Shown piece after piece: positions 19,441-19,553 of a stretch of 19,553 nucleotides of DNA. The position numbers were made by a program, and so were the translations under genes. Source of the stretch: Fonsecaea monophora (lineage: Eukaryota > Ascomycota > Eurotiomycetes > Chaetothyriales > Herpotrichiellaceae); contig NW_019174137.1 in NCBI RefSeq assembly GCF_001642475.1, forward strand, positions 1 to 19,553, given 5' to 3'. Under the pieces are notes generated by a model that had not been told where the DNA came from, ran no database searches, and was given only the letters and a program-made list of their open reading frames with translations. Position 1 is the stretch's first letter, and each line of letters begins with the position of its first letter.

Positions 19441-19526
19441 TCAGACCCTTACCTCATGTAGCCTAGCGGCTATTAGCGTGAACGCTAACCTTTTGCGGAG
19501 CAAAAGGCCTTCGCAGAAGGGTCTGA
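19441..19526. repeat. Abutting hairpins enclosed by a 10-bp stem (cloverleaf-like)
   Basis: TCAGACCCTT (19441-19450) pairs perfectly with AAGGGTCTGA (19517-19526). Inside are perfect hairpins placed end to end: TAGCC/GGCTA (19459-19472), TTAGCG/CGCTAA (19473-19488) and CCTTTTGC/GCAAAAGG (19489-19507). A fourth, CCTTC/GAAGG (19508-19520), competes with the outer stem. It is not a tRNA: no anticodon-arm or T-loop consensus was seen. It may be the end of a dispersed repeat or transposable element cut by the window edge. Its identity is unknown. Confidence 0.55.
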
Positions 19527-19553
19527 GCACGGATACGTGTAAACAGCCGATCG

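Noticed and set aside
19441..19526. tRNA gene suggested by the cloverleaf shape
   Set aside because: Stem lengths and loops do not fit tRNA: no 7-bp acceptor stem with a T-loop consensus, no anticodon loop of seven bases, and an outer stem of 10 bp.

Overview
The window is nuclear DNA of a filamentous ascomycete (Pezizomycotina). The support is short GT..AG introns of about 47-125 bp (one of 231 bp), Zn2Cys6 transcription factors with a fungal-specific middle domain, single-gene transcription units on both strands, and fungal forms of Dgk1-like diacylglycerol kinase and mitochondrial seryl-tRNA synthetase. I cannot place the genus from sequence alone.

Layout. 1-2416 is a gene-poor stretch ending in the promoter of a CTP-dependent diacylglycerol kinase (2417-3619, +). 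After 1.2 kb without a convincing gene comes a four-exon class II aldolase/adducin-domain protein (4840-6349, +). It converges on a three-exon Zn2Cys6 transcription factor (6677-9058, -). Upstream of that factor, on the same strand, lies a five-exon NAD(P)-dependent epimerase/reductase of the dihydroflavonol-reductase type (9655-10938, -). Next is a decayed alpha/beta-hydrolase (epoxide-hydrolase-like) pseudogene (11632-12252, +). An intronless transcription factor carrying both C2H2 and Zn2Cys6 fingers (12428-14737, +) is followed 386 bp later by an intronless carotenoid oxygenase of the stilbene/lignostilbene-cleaving type (15124-16770, +). A repeat-rich convergent spacer leads to mitochondrial seryl-tRNA synthetase (17742-19229, -). 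The right edge holds a striking run of abutting hairpins enclosed by a 10-bp stem (19441-19526).

How the genes may work together. The two ends are housekeeping (membrane lipid synthesis, mitochondrial translation). The middle, from aldolase to oxygenase, has the look of an accessory catabolic or secondary-metabolism neighbourhood: two regulators, an oxidative C=C cleaving enzyme, an NAD(P) reductase, a zinc aldolase-like enzyme and a dead hydrolase. A joint pathway for aromatic (stilbene or lignin-like) compounds is an inference from gene content, not shown by the sequence. No polyketide synthase, NRPS, terpene synthase or P450 is present, so this is not a classical biosynthetic cluster.

Most multi-exon gene models were built here by matching reading phase across GT..AG junctions, and in every case the summed exon length is divisible by three. 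No tRNA, rRNA or CRISPR array was seen.
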